From NCBI GenBank assembly GCA_029261875.1, contig JAJDAL010000028.1:44967-108966 (forward strand): 64,000 bases of DNA, written 5' to 3'. This DNA is from Deltaproteobacteria bacterium. Its GTDB lineage: Bacteria; Myxococcota_A; UBA9160; JAJDAL01. Of this stretch, positions 16,281-24,469 are shown one piece after another. Each line of letters opens with the position of its first letter. The first letter of the stretch is position 1. The translations under genes were made by a program, and so were the position numbers. The notes under the pieces were generated by a model that saw only the letters and a list, made by a program, of their open reading frames with translations, was not told the DNA's origin and did no database searches.

Positions 16281-17840
16281 CTACGGGCGATGCCCGCGGC
16301 TTTTGGGGCCTAGGTTTTGGCAAACGATGTCGTGGGCGCGGCGCGCCCAATCCACGAGCAGGGGACGCGTCTCTCTTGGGTCGATGATTTCTTCGATCCC
16401 GAAGGCCTCGGCGGTGAGCAGGGGCGAGCGCATGGAGGCGTATTTGGCTTCGAGCTCCGCGCGCAGGGCCTCCGGGTCGTCGGACGCTTCGAGTTGGCGC
16501 CGGTAGGCGGCTTCGACGCCGCCCTCGATGGGGAGTGAGCCCCACTCGCCCGAGGGCCAGGCGTAGCGCAGGTTCAAGCGATGGTGGGCGCCGTGTCCCG
16601 CTCCCGCGACGCCGTAGGCCTTGCGCACGAGAATCGAAACCCAGGGAACCGAGGCCTGGTAGACGGCAGTCAGGGCGCGCACGCCGGAACGGATGGTGCC
16701 GCGTTTCTCGGCCTCGACGCCGATCAGAAAACCGGGATTGTCGACGAAGTTCACCACCGGGAGGTGAAACGTGTCGCACAGGTCGATGAATCGGACCATC
16801 TTGTCTGCGGCTGCGTCGTCGATGGAGCCGGCGCGCTGGGTGGGATCGTTGGCCATGACGCCCACCGGGATTCCGTCGATCCGCGCCAGGTGCGTCGTCA
16901 GCGCGCGTCCGAAATAGCGTCCGATTTCGAAACGGGAACCGAGGTCGAGTACCAGGTCGAGCAGGGTTCGCACGTCGTAGACCTTGCGTCGATCGCGGGG
17001 CACGAAGGAGAGCAGCGCTTCTTCCCGGCGCTCGGGATCGTCTTCGCTCGGGCGGCGCGGTGGGACTTCGAAGACGGACGCTGGTAGATAGGACAACACG
17101 CGGCGAATCTGCGCGAGGGCGTCGTCTTCGTCGCTGGCTTCGTTGTCCACGGCCCCGCTGCCGCGGGCATGAATGTGGGAGCCGCCCAGATCTTCCTTCT
17201 CGATGTCGCGACCGAAGGCGCGCCGCACCACCGGTGGGCCCGCGACGAACAGCTGGCTCGTTCCTCGCACCATCACCGAGAAATGCGAGGCCGCGACGCG
17301 CGCGGCACCGAGTCCCGCCACGGGTCCGAGGGCCGCGGCAATGACGGGAACCGTCGAGAGTAGCTCCACGGAGACGTCCCAGTCCGGCAGATACGGGACG
17401 TAGGAACGCCGAATGGTGCTCTGTTGTTTGACGCTCCCGCCGCCGCCGGTTCCGTCCACGAGACGCACGAGGGGCAGTCGCAGGTCGCGGGCCGCTTTCT
17501 CCGCCCAGCCCATTTTATTCCCGATCGCGCCGTCCGCGGCTCCGCCGCGAACCGTGAAGTCATCGCCACCGACGATGACGCCGCGTCCCGCGATGCTCCC
17601 GCGACCGCAGACGAAATTCGATGGACGAAAGGCTTTGAGTTGGCCCGCCTCGTCGTATTCCGCGGCGCCAGCGAGGACCCCGGTCTCGTGGAAGCTCCCG
17701 GGGTCGAGCAAGCGGTCGATGCGTTCGCGGACCGTGAGTCGGCCGGCCTCGCGCGCGCGCGCCACGCGTTCGGGGCCCCCCATTTCCTGGGCGAGCTCGC
17801 GGCGGCGCTCCAGTTCCTCGAGTTCCGGTTTCCAGGACAT
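16281..17840 (-). CDS. Acyl-CoA carboxylase carboxyltransferase (beta) subunit, PccB/MccB type
   Basis: 519 aa with two crotonase-like carboxyltransferase halves. N-half: GGPERVARAREAGRLTVRERIDRLLDPGSF, FVCGRGSIAGRGVIVGGDDFTVRGG, LPLVRLVDGTGGGGS. C-half: YDVRTLLDLVLDLGSRFEIGRYFG, PVVNFVDNPGFLIGVEAEKRGTIR, RKAYGVAGAGH. It transfers CO2 from biotin to an acyl-CoA such as propionyl- or methylcrotonyl-CoA, or runs as a decarboxylase subunit. No biotin carboxylase or carrier gene is in this run. The substrate cannot be decided by eye. Clustered with DUF502, M50 protease and sulfotransferase genes on the minus strand. Confidence 0.93.
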   Translation of the reverse strand: MSWKPELEELERRRELAQEMGGPERVARAREAGRLTVRERIDRLLDPGSFHETGVLAGAAEYDEAGQLKAFRPSNFVCGRGSIAGRGVIVGGDDFTVRGGAADGAIGNKMGWAEKAARDLRLPLVRLVDGTGGGGSVKQQSTIRRSYVPYLPDWDVSVELLSTVPVIAAALGPVAGLGAARVAASHFSVMVRGTSQLFVAGPPVVRRAFGRDIEKEDLGGSHIHARGSGAVDNEASDEDDALAQIRRVLSYLPASVFEVPPRRPSEDDPERREEALLSFVPRDRRKVYDVRTLLDLVLDLGSRFEIGRYFGRALTTHLARIDGIPVGVMANDPTQRAGSIDDAAADKMVRFIDLCDTFHLPVVNFVDNPGFLIGVEAEKRGTIRSGVRALTAVYQASVPWVSILVRKAYGVAGAGHGAHHRLNLRYAWPSGEWGSLPIEGGVEAAYRRQLEASDDPEALRAELEAKYASMRSPLLTAEAFGIEEIIDPRETRPLLVDWARRAHDIVCQNLGPKSRGHRP

Positions 17841-17858
17841 GGCGGGATTCTAACGGCT

Positions 17859-18488
17859 CTAGCTGGTCCTGGCGGATGGCGCAACGAGGCCCGCAGACAT
17901 GACGAGCTTGAATGCGTCTTCGACCGAAAGGTCGACATCGATGATTTCATCCTCGGGGATCAAGAGGTAGAAGCCCGAGGTGGGATTCGGCGTGGTGGGG
18001 ACGAAGCAGTTGATGGAGCGCGGGGGAACGGACCGAGCCAGGATCGCTGCAGCGGGACCCGTGGTGAACGCAATGGCGAAGATCCCTTTGCGCGGGTACT
18101 CGATCAAGACCACGCGGCGAAATCGACTCTGGGCACTCGATTGAAAGATTGCTTCGGCGAGTTGCTTGACGGCGCCGTAGATGCTGCGAGCGACCGGGAC
18201 GCGGCCGAGCAAGCGCTCCCAGGCGCGAACGAACTCACCCCCGAGGAAGTGCCGCGCGATGATTCCGAGCAGGATGATGCCGATGAAGATGACCAACAGG
18301 GAGAACAAGCTCCCCAGCACGGGAATGATGGGGACGTCTTGCTTGGGAACACCCTGCCACCAGCCGATGATGGTCGGAAGAAAGCCGTCGAGCAGACCGA
18401 CGATCCAAATGACGAACCAGATGGTGATTCCGATGGGAGCGAACGCCAGCATCCCGGCGACGAAGTAGCGCCGCGTGGCATCCCTCAT
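17859..18488 (-). CDS. DUF502 family inner-membrane protein
   Basis: 209 aa from the ATG at 18488 (GTG 18512 possible). The 695-aa track ORF continues antisense through the M50 gene and is wrong upstream. Typical DUF502 features: RRYFVAGMLAFAPIGITIWFVIWIVG with TM1, PIIPVLGSLFSLLVIFIGIILLGIIARHFLG with TM2, then the cytosolic part VPVARSIYGAVKQLAEAI and RVVLIEYPRKGIFAIAFTTG. Function not established. It lies 18 nt before the carboxyltransferase start and 65 nt after the M50 gene. Confidence 0.88.
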   Translation of the reverse strand: MRDATRRYFVAGMLAFAPIGITIWFVIWIVGLLDGFLPTIIGWWQGVPKQDVPIIPVLGSLFSLLVIFIGIILLGIIARHFLGGEFVRAWERLLGRVPVARSIYGAVKQLAEAIFQSSAQSRFRRVVLIEYPRKGIFAIAFTTGPAAAILARSVPPRSINCFVPTTPNPTSGFYLLIPEDEIIDVDLSVEDAFKLVMSAGLVAPSARTS

Positions 18489-18553
18489 GAATTGGTAGGC
18501 GCGTCGGATCACGTTGCTGCTATAGCAGTTGTGGCGGCCCGTTGCAGCGCGGG

Positions 18554-19666
18554 TCAGCCCGCGTCGCGCGAGCCGAGTTCGATGGCCGAAAGCAGGGTCT
18601 CGCGCGTGACCGCGCCTACGATTCGGCCTCCCTCCAGGATCGGGATCTGGTTGGTTTGCTGGCGCCCCATTTCGACGACCAAGTCCCTGACGGGTGCGTC
18701 GGGCGACGCGGTAAGGACCTGGTCCATGGGGGTGGCGATGCTTTCGATCCGGGTGGTCGCTGCCAGCGAAGCCGACACCTTTCGGACGTCGGTCAAGGTC
18801 ACCAATCCGAGGGGCCGGTCTCCGTGTTCCACGATGGCCCAGCGTTGGCCCCGCATGACCCGATCGCGCGTGAAGTCTTCGACGGAAGCACCGGCTTCGA
18901 TGCGCGCGACGGACAGGGCCATGACGTCGCGCGCACACAGGCCGTGAAGGCTCTGGTCCACTTTCGCTTGCCGAATTGCCGCCGCGGATGCGGAATAGAG
19001 GAACCATCCGATGAAGCCGAGCCAGATACCCGCCGCGGTTTGTTGGAACGCCAAGAATTGCAGCGCGCCGATGCCCATGAAGCCGTACGCGATGTACTGC
19101 CCGGCGGTCGCGGCGGTGCGGGTCGATCGCGCGGCGTCCCCGTTGCGGGCCCAGAGTGCGGCCCGCAGCACGCGTCCTCCGTCCAACGGGAATCCCGGTA
19201 GCAGGTTGAAGACCGCCACGGCGAGATTGATGTCCGACAGCCAGCCGACCAGGGAATGAATCGAGCTCTGGGTCTCGACGGCCGCGGCCAGGGCGCCGAA
19301 TGCCAGCGCGAGCAGAGCGCTCACCAGCGGGCCCGCAATGGCGATCTGGAATTCCGCTCGCGGGGATTCCGGCTCGCGATCCATCAGCGCGACGCCGCCG
19401 AAGATGAACAAGGTGATGGAGCGGACGCCCACGCGGTGGCGCAAGGCCAGTAAACTGTGGCCGAGCTCGTGCAGCAGGATCGAGGCGAAGAACAACACCG
19501 AGGTAGAAACCGCGAGCAGGAGCCGTGTGCTGGCATTCCAAGCGCGCGCCGTCAATCCGAGATCGGTCCAAAGGAACAACGTCACCAGCGCGAAGACGAT
19601 GAACCAGGTGGGGTGTAGATAGATCGGGATGCCGAAGATTCGGCTGATGCGAATTCCGCCGCCCAT
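18554..19666 (-). CDS. Site-2-type intramembrane metalloprotease (M50) with C-terminal CBS pair
   Basis: 370 aa. HELGH at residues 66-70 and NLLPGFPLDGGR (Asp162) supply the zinc ligands within about six hydrophobic segments. From about residue 240 two CBS motifs follow (CARDVMALSVARIEAGASVEDF ... WAIVEHGDRPLGLVTLTDV and IATPMDQVLTASPDAPVRDLVVEM ... QIPILEGGRIVGAVTRETLL), which in this family are thought to bind adenine nucleotides. It resembles the archaeal/cyanobacterial SREBP-M50B type without a PDZ domain. Substrates are probably membrane-anchored regulators. 8 nt separate it from the sulfotransferase gene. Confidence 0.94.
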   Translation of the reverse strand: MGGGIRISRIFGIPIYLHPTWFIVFALVTLFLWTDLGLTARAWNASTRLLLAVSTSVLFFASILLHELGHSLLALRHRVGVRSITLFIFGGVALMDREPESPRAEFQIAIAGPLVSALLALAFGALAAAVETQSSIHSLVGWLSDINLAVAVFNLLPGFPLDGGRVLRAALWARNGDAARSTRTAATAGQYIAYGFMGIGALQFLAFQQTAAGIWLGFIGWFLYSASAAAIRQAKVDQSLHGLCARDVMALSVARIEAGASVEDFTRDRVMRGQRWAIVEHGDRPLGLVTLTDVRKVSASLAATTRIESIATPMDQVLTASPDAPVRDLVVEMGRQQTNQIPILEGGRIVGAVTRETLLSAIELGSRDAG

Positions 19667-19674
19667 GCTTCGGT

Positions 19675-20688
19675 CTAGCGCAGCAGAACGTCGCAGACGA
19701 AACGAATGCGTCGAACCAAACGACCGAAGGCGTTTTGGTGGATGTTGCGCCGCAAGCTGACGAGCAATCTCCGTTCCAGAGCGTGGCGGTCCAGCGGCCG
19801 TTTGCGCGGGGCTCCGGCGGTCTTGGCCGCGGACTCGAGCTCGAGCGACAGGCCGCCGGTGGTGTACCCCCAGTGTTCGAGGTCGGCGTCCGAAAGGCCG
19901 TCGAGGATCTTTCGCGCCACCGCGAGGGCCGAGGGGTTGGCGGCAATGTCCTCCATCCAGCGGGATACGGATTGGGTGGTGGGGCGCGATTCGCGCGCCA
20001 CGGTGACGGGATCGCCCAAGCCCCGCGCGGCGACCTTCTCGGCCCCCGGTGCTTCGCCGTAATTCACCATGTTGGGTTCGAAGGGAATGCCCAGAAACTT
20101 CGCGATCGCGCCCACCTGGGCTTCGGGGTCCGCGACGAGTTCTTCGTATCGGACGTGGTGCTTGGGTACGTCGCCGTTTTTCAAGAAGCGCGTGAGGGCC
20201 GGGACGTAGCGTTCGAGAAGTGGGTTGTGGGCGTGGGCCACCGCGTGATCGCCGGCGAAGAACGATTCCACGTAGGAGGACCAGATGGCGAAGGGGTGGC
20301 GCGTGAGGACGACGTAGCGCGCCTTCGGGTACAGCTTGGCGATGAAATCGAGCTCGAGCGCGTAGGCGGGTGTTTTCTCGAGCAGATACTGGGCGCCCGC
20401 ATCCGCGAGCAAGGCCGAGTAGATCGCGTCGCTGTAGGCGCGCAGGGCGTCGAGATATTGCGCTTCGCCGCCCGGCAATTGGCGGACCAATTCGCGTGCG
20501 GCTTGTTGCGTGATGATGGGATCGTAAGGAGCCTTCTCCACGGCACCGTAGAAGCCGAGGTTCGCAAGCGGCGTCAGGAGGTGGGGCTCGGCGGGCGCGT
20601 GCACGTCCGAGTGTGCACCCAGCATGCGGGCCAGCAGCGTAGACCCCGAACGGGGCGATCCGATCACGAAGAAGAGACGTTCTTGCAC
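19675..20688 (-). CDS. Sulfotransferase-family protein
   Basis: 337 aa from GTG 20688, with GGAG about 10 nt upstream. The 640-aa track ORF reads on through sixA antisense. The PAPS 5'-phosphosulfate loop is FFVIGSPRSGSTLLARML; the 3'-phosphate region is YVVLTRHPFAIWSSYVESF; RYEELVADPEAQVGAIAKFLGIPF is the conserved P-loop-like follow-up. The ending (ALERRLLVSLRRNIHQNAFGR) is basic. Acceptor unknown. Bacterial members modify lipids, sugars or proteins. First gene of the five-gene minus-strand run. Confidence 0.9.
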   Translation of the reverse strand: MQERLFFVIGSPRSGSTLLARMLGAHSDVHAPAEPHLLTPLANLGFYGAVEKAPYDPIITQQAARELVRQLPGGEAQYLDALRAYSDAIYSALLADAGAQYLLEKTPAYALELDFIAKLYPKARYVVLTRHPFAIWSSYVESFFAGDHAVAHAHNPLLERYVPALTRFLKNGDVPKHHVRYEELVADPEAQVGAIAKFLGIPFEPNMVNYGEAPGAEKVAARGLGDPVTVARESRPTTQSVSRWMEDIAANPSALAVARKILDGLSDADLEHWGYTTGGLSLELESAAKTAGAPRKRPLDRHALERRLLVSLRRNIHQNAFGRLVRRIRFVCDVLLR

Positions 20689-20706
20689 TTTTACTAAGCT
20701 CCGGGC

Positions 20707-21204
20707 GTGGAACTCTACGTCATTCGCCATGGAATCGCTGAGGATCGTGGCCCCGATGGTTCCGACGCGTCGCGTGCGCTGACCGAGGTCGGACGCGAGC
20801 GCATGGCGGACGGGGTTCGGGGATTGCGCGCGCTCGATGTGCGCCTCGATGCGATCTTCACCAGTCCCTTGATCCGCGCGATGGAAACCGCGGAGATCCT
20901 GAGCCAGGGTCTGCCGGGTCCCGAGCCCGAAATCCTGTCCCTGTTGGGCACGGGGGGGGCCAGGGCCGAGTCGATCTTGCGCGAGATCGTGGGCGCGGGA
21001 GAGCGCGTGGCGTTGGTGGGCCACGAGCCGACGCTGGGGGAGCTGGTCAGTGTTGCGATCGCCGGTGTCGCGACCGGGGCGACGCCGCTCAAGAAGGGTT
21101 CCGTGGCGCGGGTCGACCTTCCGCCTTCGCTGCGTCCGGGGTCCGGCCAGCTCGCGTGGTTTCTCGCGCCCAAGCAACTGCGCGCGCTCGGGGCCGCCCG
21201 CTAG
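20707..21204 (+). CDS. sixA: Phosphohistidine phosphatase SixA
   Basis: 165 aa from GTG. The histidine-phosphatase signature YVIRHGIAEDRG opens the protein, followed by LTEVGRERMADGVRGL, TSPLIRAMETAEIL and VGHEPTLGELVS (second catalytic His). Short length and lack of extra domains fit SixA, which removes phosphate from histidine in phosphotransfer proteins. No phosphorelay gene is adjacent. The start lies only 18 bp from the divergent sulfotransferase start, so the two promoters must overlap each other's genes. Confidence 0.92.
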   Translation: MELYVIRHGIAEDRGPDGSDASRALTEVGRERMADGVRGLRALDVRLDAIFTSPLIRAMETAEILSQGLPGPEPEILSLLGTGGARAESILREIVGAGERVALVGHEPTLGELVSVAIAGVATGATPLKKGSVARVDLPPSLRPGSGQLAWFLAPKQLRALGAAR

Positions 21205-21233
21205 AAGCGTGCCCGCTCCGCGTCGCTTCCCCG

Positions 21234-22592
21234 TTAGCCGTCGAAACCGTTGTTCGCCGCGACTTCCGCCAACCAACGGCCGGAGCGTTTGAGGGTGCGC
21301 TGTTGGGTTGCGAAATCCACGTGGATCAGGCCAAAGCGCTGGTCGTAGCCTTCGGCCCATTCGAAGTTGTCCATCAGGCTCCAAGCGTGATAACCCCGCA
21401 CCTTGGCACCGTCCGCAATCGCGCGTGCGACGGAAGTGAGCGCGCCTTTGTAGAACTCTTCGCGCCGTCCATCGTCGACGGCGCCCTGGTCGTTCGGCCC
21501 ATCGCCGTAGGAGCAGCCGTTCTCGGTGATCTCGATCAGGGGCGCATCGTAGTCTCGCGTCACCTGCATGATGCTTTCGTAGATCGAATCCGGCCAAACC
21601 TCCCAGCCGAAGTCGGTTTTGGGCCCGACCTTCTGGCCGGCCGTCGGACCCCCGGGAAGGGCGCGCAGATCTTCCATTTCCGGGGCGTGGCGCACGAAGG
21701 TGCGCGTGTAGTGGTTGATGCCGATGAAGTCGAGGGGAATGCGAATCGCATCGAGGTCGCCTTCCTCGATGCCCATGACGTCGAAGGGCGGTGCGTCGGG
21801 GAACGCCTCTTCGGGGTAACGGCCGCGCAGCGTCGGCTCGAGGAACCAGCCGTTTACGTAGTGGTGCCAGCGTTGGGCCGCCGCGCGGTCGGCGTCGGTG
21901 TCCGCGGCGGCTTCGCAGGGCGAGAGGTTGAAGGCGGTCCCGATCTCGAGTTCCGCGTCGCAGGATTTCATGGCCCGAAAGGCCTGGCCCTGGGCGAGAT
22001 TCACCGTGTGGGTGGATCGCCAGTAGGGATCGCGCTCCGTCATGCCCGGCGCGTGGATTCCGATCCGATGCCCGATCACCGTGAAGACTTTCGGTTCATT
22101 GAAGATCAACCATTGGCGCACGCGATCGCCGAGCGCGCGCACGGCGATTTCGGCGAAATCCGCGAATCGGCCCGCCGTATCGCGGTTGGGCCAGCCGCCC
22201 GCATCTTGAAGCGCTTGGGGGAGGTCCCAATGGTAGAGCGTCACCATCGGTCGAATGCCGGCGTCGAGCAGCTCGTCCACGAGCCGGGAATAGAAATCGA
22301 TCCCCTTGGCGTTCGCGCTACCGCGACCCTGGGGTTGGATGCGCGGCCACGCCAGGGAGAATCGATAACTCGAAAGGTTGAGTTCGCGCATGAGCGCGAC
22401 GTCTTCGGGGTAGCGGTGGTAGTGATCGCACGCGACATCGCCCGTATCGCCGTTCTTGATCTTGCCGCTGGTGTGGCAGAAGCGGTCCCAGATCGACTCT
22501 CCTTTGCCGTCTTCCTGCCAGGCCCCCTCGATCTGATAGGACGCGGTCGCCGTGCCCCAATGGAACCCATCCGGAAATTGAATTTTGGCCAA
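21234..22592 (-). CDS. Family GH1 beta-glucosidase
   Basis: 452 aa from TTG 22592, preceded by GGAGGG at 6 nt. The retaining GH1 signature is complete: FHWGTATASYQIEGAW, YRFSLAWPRIQP, acid/base Glu166 in WLIFNEPKVF and nucleophile Glu357 in LIEITENGC, then WSLMDNFEWAEGYDQRFGLIHVDF. It hydrolyses terminal beta-linked glucose or related sugars. No signal peptide, so it is cytosolic. No sugar transporter lies beside it. It is downstream of and codirectional with the PilZ-cNMP gene (78 nt apart). Confidence 0.95.
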   Translation of the reverse strand: MAKIQFPDGFHWGTATASYQIEGAWQEDGKGESIWDRFCHTSGKIKNGDTGDVACDHYHRYPEDVALMRELNLSSYRFSLAWPRIQPQGRGSANAKGIDFYSRLVDELLDAGIRPMVTLYHWDLPQALQDAGGWPNRDTAGRFADFAEIAVRALGDRVRQWLIFNEPKVFTVIGHRIGIHAPGMTERDPYWRSTHTVNLAQGQAFRAMKSCDAELEIGTAFNLSPCEAAADTDADRAAAQRWHHYVNGWFLEPTLRGRYPEEAFPDAPPFDVMGIEEGDLDAIRIPLDFIGINHYTRTFVRHAPEMEDLRALPGGPTAGQKVGPKTDFGWEVWPDSIYESIMQVTRDYDAPLIEITENGCSYGDGPNDQGAVDDGRREEFYKGALTSVARAIADGAKVRGYHAWSLMDNFEWAEGYDQRFGLIHVDFATQQRTLKRSGRWLAEVAANNGFDG

Positions 22593-22670
22593 GTCGATCC
22601 CTCCGCGAGATCGCAAGGGTGCACGCGATGGGGTCGCGGATCAAGCGAAGATTGCGGGGGGTGGCGGTGG

Positions 22671-23477
22671 CTAGATCGCGCTCCGCAGGTGGACCAGAAG
22701 ATCGTGGGCGCGGCGCGCGTAGGCGGCGGTGACGGCCTGGGCGAGGCGTTGGGCGAGCCAAGGCTTGGCGGTGCAGAGATACGTGTACGCACTGCGGTCG
22801 ATTTCCAGCAGGCGAACTTCATCTTCAGCGATTGCGCTTTCGGCGTTGCCGACGGCGGCAAACAGAGGGAGGCCACCGAAGATTCTTCCGGCGTCGAGGC
22901 GGTCGAAGGGTGTGTCCTGGTTTGCGCTGCCGCGCATCTGCAACGTGACCGTGCCGCGGTAGACCATGAAGATCGAGTCTTCGCCGGGATCGCGGGAGTC
23001 CTGTCCATAGATCAGGCCGCCCGCGCTGACGGAACGGATCCGCGTGATCTGGGCGAGTCCCATCGCGTCCTCGATACCGAAATCGCGCAGATCGGATTTC
23101 GTGTATAGAAAGCGAGCCAGGATCTTTCCGCGGTCGAGAACGAAGTCCCAGAGCAGCGAGGCCACGTCTTCGGGCGTGTTCGGAAAATCCACGCCGGTGA
23201 GAATGATCTCTTCGCCGGGGACACCCCGCTGCCAACGGCCGGCAGCCTGCAGTTCCAGGGGGCCGCTCGGGAGTGTGACGATCACTCGGTCGATGGTTTT
23301 GAACTCAAACTCCTCCGGCGTCGCGACGCAAAGACCCCCAATGCCCAGATCGCGCGTGCGACCCAGGAGTGCGGTGTCCCCGCCGGAAACAAAGACTTCC
23401 ACCGGAAAGTCGGCCCCGACACGCGGGAGCGTGCGGGCCTCCAGCGGCGGCCGCAGAGATGAAGAAACGCTAGACAT
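22671..23477 (-). CDS. PilZ domain fused to a cyclic-nucleotide-binding (CRP-type) domain
   Basis: 268 aa. Residues about 12-110 look like PilZ: RTLPR gives the RxxxR c-di-GMP motif, and TRDLGIGGLCV is the (D/N)xSxxG motif with Gly replacing Ser. Residues about 125-265 form a cNMP-binding beta-roll (SAGGLIYGQDSRDPGEDSIFMVYRGTVTLQM, FDRLDAGRIFGGLPLF, EDEVRLLEIDRSAY). No DNA-binding helix-turn-helix follows. It could bind two second messengers or work as a scaffold. SD GGAGG lies 11 nt before the ATG. PilZ assignment moderately sure; cNMP fold more so. Confidence 0.78.
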   Translation of the reverse strand: MSSVSSSLRPPLEARTLPRVGADFPVEVFVSGGDTALLGRTRDLGIGGLCVATPEEFEFKTIDRVIVTLPSGPLELQAAGRWQRGVPGEEIILTGVDFPNTPEDVASLLWDFVLDRGKILARFLYTKSDLRDFGIEDAMGLAQITRIRSVSAGGLIYGQDSRDPGEDSIFMVYRGTVTLQMRGSANQDTPFDRLDAGRIFGGLPLFAAVGNAESAIAEDEVRLLEIDRSAYTYLCTAKPWLAQRLAQAVTAAYARRAHDLLVHLRSAI

Positions 23478-23525
23478 CGGGCGTAAGGCCTCCGGGGTCG
23501 CACATCGGCGTCGCGTAGGCAGAAC

Positions 23526-23556
23526 TTGAACTTAACCCGGGAAATCACCGGATAAT
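23526..23556 (+). promoter_or_regulatory. Possible promoter of exosortase-queG
   Basis: TTGAAC and GATAAT separated by 19 nt, a longer spacer than ideal, in the 95-101-bp gap between divergent genes. Weak call. Confidence 0.25.
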
Positions 23557-23578
23557 CTCCGAGATCCAGCTTTTGGCC

Positions 23579-24469
23579 ATGCAATCGGACAGCTCCCTGG
23601 AGACCGCGGACCCCGAGGGACCGCCGCCCCGGCTTCCCGCCGTGGGTCTCGAACCCTTCGAGTGGTTCCTCGCGATTCTGCTCGCGCTGGCGGCTGCCCC
23701 CGCCGTCGTCGAGATGGCGGGAATCTGGTCGACGGTCGACTACTACTCCCACGGTTTCCTGGTGCCTCTGGTTTCGCTGGGGGTCGTGGTGGCCACGCGC
23801 GAAGAGCGTCGGGGCTTGCCGCGACAGCGCTCGAAGCTGGGACTCGGGGTCTTCGTGGGGGCCCTGGTCGTGTACGCCTTCGGTGCCGGTGCGGGGTTGT
23901 TGGTGGTTCAGGGGGCGGCCTGTGTGGCCGCCGCGGCGGGTGCAGTGTGGTTGGCCCGGGGAGGGGCCTGGGTTCGCGCGCTTTCCTTTCCACTGGGTTT
24001 TGCCCTGTTCATGGTTCCGCTGCCAGCGAGCTGGCTGGCACCGGTGATCGTTCGGCTTCAGCTGTTCGTGAGCGAAGCCGCCGTGGCGTGCTTGCATTGG
24101 TTCGACGCGACGGTGGCGCGCGAAGGGAATGTGATTCTGTTGCCCGGGGGCGAGTCCTTGTTCGTCGCCGAGGCTTGCAGCGGTGTTACTTCGATCGTCA
24201 CCCTCACGCCCATCGGGGTCTTTCTCGCCTACTACACACTCCGCACGGTGTCCGCCCGAATCCTGCTGGTGGCGGGTGTGGTGCCCATGGCGATGCTGGG
24301 CAACCTGCTGCGGGTGGTGGGGACCGTGTTCGCGGCGCGTTCCATGGGCGTCGAAGCAGCAACCCAGGGGACGATTCACGACACCGCGGGACTCCTCGTC
24401 TACGTGGTTGCGTGCGGAGGCCTTCTCGGTCTGGGATCGATCCTTCGACGCGTTACTCCCGGCGAATGA
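23579..24469 (+). CDS. Exosortase-family transpeptidase/protease
   Basis: 296 aa from ATG (TTG 23573 possible) with eight hydrophobic segments. The catalytic triad of the family is present: Cys200 in VAEACSGVTSI, Arg245 in LGNLLRVVGTV and His267 in GTIHDTAGLLVY. Exosortases cleave C-terminal PEP-CTERM-type sorting tails on exported proteins. No PEP-CTERM substrate, EpsI-domain partner or EPS cluster is visible in the window. It overlaps queG by 4 nt. Confidence 0.93.
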   Translation: MQSDSSLETADPEGPPPRLPAVGLEPFEWFLAILLALAAAPAVVEMAGIWSTVDYYSHGFLVPLVSLGVVVATREERRGLPRQRSKLGLGVFVGALVVYAFGAGAGLLVVQGAACVAAAAGAVWLARGGAWVRALSFPLGFALFMVPLPASWLAPVIVRLQLFVSEAAVACLHWFDATVAREGNVILLPGGESLFVAEACSGVTSIVTLTPIGVFLAYYTLRTVSARILLVAGVVPMAMLGNLLRVVGTVFAARSMGVEAATQGTIHDTAGLLVYVVACGGLLGLGSILRRVTPGE

